From NCBI RefSeq assembly GCF_003254115.1, contig NZ_QKZV01000003.1:62001-126000 (forward strand): a DNA stretch of 64,000 nucleotides, read 5' to 3'. Positions 62,595-64,000 of the stretch are shown here, piece by piece. Position 1 is the stretch's first letter. Each line of letters starts with the position of its first letter. A program made the position numbers and the translations under genes. The notes below the pieces were generated by a model. That model did not search any database, was not told where the DNA came from, and worked only from the letters and a program-made list of their open reading frames with translations. The DNA comes from Hydrotalea sandarakina. Lineage in GTDB: Bacteria > Bacteroidota > Bacteroidia > Chitinophagales > Chitinophagaceae.

Positions 62595-64000
62595 TTTATT
62601 TCTGCGAAGTTGGTTATAATCAATGAAATAAATAAACTTTGCTGAAATTTGATTACTTAAGGGAGAAGCAAATGCCTCAAACAAATTATCCATGTATTTT
62701 TTGTATTGTTCCCCATTAATAGTAACATCGGGACCTATAGCGTTCTTCCAGGCAATAATCAACCTGCTTCCCAATCTAAAATCCCAGGTATAAAAAGCAT
62801 CAACATTTAATGCATTAAAATTATTATCATAACCGGGAACAACAGGAATTTCAAGATTTTGAAAATTGCCTTCACTATCCACATGAAACATTTTTACATA
62901 GTGCACTCTACTCCAATAATGCCTTACACGCAAAGTAACATTCATTCTTGCCTGAAAATTATATATAGCATTGAATACATTATCCATGCGAATTACTCTG
63001 CGTTGGCCAATAACAGGTACATTGGTACCCGATTCAAAAAATACCCAGCCGAATTCGCCGGCATCAAATTCTTTTTTACTATTTAAACTAACAGAAAATT
63101 GATTATTGAACCTAAATCTTATTCCTCCTGTGACTACTGAGTAAGGAATATGTTCACTGTAGTCATATGCAGTTGCATAACCTATTCCATAATTAAAAAA
63201 CAATTTTTTTCTACTATCTGAACTACCAAATACTCCGGAAAAAACATAAGGTACCCTTTTAAGTTTTGCACCGGGAGTTCTTAATTCAAAATAATCGTTA
63301 CTCCATACAGGGCTACCTTCAACAACTAATTTCGCATCGTAAAAGTTTTTAAACACCTTTAAAAAGGTAGTGTAATAATATAGGCTGCTAAATGAATAGG
63401 GTTTATATAAATTTTGATATTTTAAACTAAAACTGTATATTTTAAAATTATAATTTTTACCGGGTTTATATTGGTTATAAGATACGTTTGCAGTATAACT
63501 TACTTCATTTGGCGCTTTCAAATAGCCTAAATCATTAGGATCGTATTGATCGCTTTCAATATTGTTAGAAAAATTCCATTGCCACAAACCACTCACTTTT
63601 CCAAAACTATTCATTAGTTTAAATCCGTTATGTGCATAGGCCCCTCCTACTGTGCTATAAGCTGCTTTGCTTTGCAATGAATATTGGTTGGCTTTATCAA
63701 ACAAGCGTAAGTCAACTGCACTCACATTAGCCAATTGATCACCGCCACGTCTAATAACATTTGTGTTTGTAAATGAAATACTGCTTCTATTGGCCAAAGC
63801 TTGATCGAGTACAATGATATTGTAATTTGAAAGAGGTTCTGTTTCAATATGGTGCACACTACCCTTATTGTCGCGTACATCTGCAAACATTGGCGCGGTT
63901 ACTGCATTAAAAACACCTATTCCCAAATTATGCTTGGTACGACCTGAAAATTTAGTGGCATTATATAATTGTGTTAGGGAAGGATTTTGCAAAATAGTAT
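62580..64000 (-). CDS. DUF5916 outer-membrane beta-barrel protein, C-terminal part
   Basis: The frame is open to the right edge, so the N-terminus is missing; about 473 residues are visible. The opening NPSLTQLYNATKFSGRTK and the blocks GIGVFNAVTAPM, ETEPLSNYNIIVLDQ and RRGGDQLANVSAVDLRLF match DUF5916, which usually follows a CBM9-like domain. The C-terminal half has alternating aromatic strands (many YNF/FRF/YTWDF patterns) as in a beta-barrel. Function unknown; a surface carbohydrate-related role is suggested by the usual domain partner. Confidence 0.85.
   Translation of the reverse strand, partial: TILQNPSLTQLYNATKFSGRTKHNLGIGVFNAVTAPMFADVRDNKGSVHHIETEPLSNYNIIVLDQALANRSSISFTNTNVIRRGGDQLANVSAVDLRLFDKANQYSLQSKAAYSTVGGAYAHNGFKLMNSFGKVSGLWQWNFSNNIESDQYDPNDLGYLKAPNEVSYTANVSYNQYKPGKNYNFKIYSFSLKYQNLYKPYSFSSLYYYTTFLKVFKNFYDAKLVVEGSPVWSNDYFELRTPGAKLKRVPYVFSGVFGSSDSRKKLFFNYGIGYATAYDYSEHIPYSVVTGGIRFRFNNQFSVSLNSKKEFDAGEFGWVFFESGTNVPVIGQRRVIRMDNVFNAIYNFQARMNVTLRVRHYWSRVHYVKMFHVDSEGNFQNLEIPVVPGYDNNFNALNVDAFYTWDFRLGSRLIIAWKNAIGPDVTINGEQYKKYMDNLFEAFASPLSNQISAKFIYFIDYNQLRRNKSVQM

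Noticed and set aside
63990-63992. TTG as the start of the DUF5916 protein
   Set aside because: The frame continues upstream to the window edge and the conserved family blocks begin immediately, so this is an internal leucine of a longer protein.

Overview
The window looks like chromosomal DNA from a Bacteroidota bacterium, most likely the Chitinophagaceae or a close relative. This rests on low GC content by eye, at least sixteen TAnnTTTG promoter -7 boxes (the Bacteroidota sigma factor consensus), a type IX secretion C-terminal domain protein, a DUF5916 outer-membrane protein, a head-GIN lipoprotein, and the Bacteroidota-style AMP nucleosidase and ligase-associated repair genes. It is densely coded: no gene-free stretch exceeds 300 bases (the largest is about 224 bases, 48443-48666). 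I saw no rRNA, tRNA, CRISPR array, transposase, prophage or plasmid origin.

Layout. 1-6.3 kb: a partial penicillin acylase, bioF, miaE, and a minus-strand operon Nudix hydrolase > rlmB > HMG-CoA lyase > GSCFA protein. 6.3-14.9 kb: metK, a half-length glycogen-synthase-like protein, a plus-strand panC > panD > flippase-like > heptose-phosphate adenylyltransferase run, then grpE-dnaJ, an rlmI-like methyltransferase and a tiny T9SS-tail protein. 15-23 kb: a peroxiredoxin, a five-gene nucleotide-sugar operon (aminotransferase, UDP-glucose dehydrogenase, UDP-xylose synthase, UDP-HexNAc dehydrogenase, rfbD-like) and waaA, all surface-glycan functions. 23-30 kb: tdk, ccmB, AMP nucleosidase, an orphan HsdR-N nuclease-like protein, a secreted VWA protein, glutamate dehydrogenase, and ccmC/ccmD. 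30-45 kb: a double-ATPase peptide ABC protein, queA with an unusual structured leader, lysC, a GH19 chitinase, a type-2 malate/lactate dehydrogenase, ssb, a retropepsin-like protease, mnmA, an RsmB-type methyltransferase, and the 2-oxoglutarate dehydrogenase genes sucB/sucA. 45-52 kb: rpsT, a two-component system, a head-GIN lipoprotein, guaA, a periplasmic-binding-like protein and a holin-X-like membrane protein pair.

52-58 kb holds the most interesting block. On the minus strand, two membrane proteins that both resemble CydA of cytochrome bd, each ending in a CxxCH cytochrome c domain, are followed by a 55-residue single-span protein in the position where cydX sits in cydABX operons. A di-heme RoxA-like cytochrome c converges on the block. 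Upstream is an AraC-family regulator, and between it and the operon lie three direct repeats, two of them 21 bp apart, abutting a promoter with a good -7 box but no -33 TTG. I read this as a regulated c-heme-containing member of the cytochrome bd superfamily (CydAA'-like), function unproven.

58-64 kb: an Lhr-type helicase and PdeM nuclease of the ligase-associated DNA-damage set (its ligase and exonuclease are not in view), a histone-deacetylase-family hydrolase, and the C-terminal part of a DUF5916 protein running off the right edge. The ccm genes at 24 and 29 kb would serve maturation of the c-type cytochromes at 52-57 kb.
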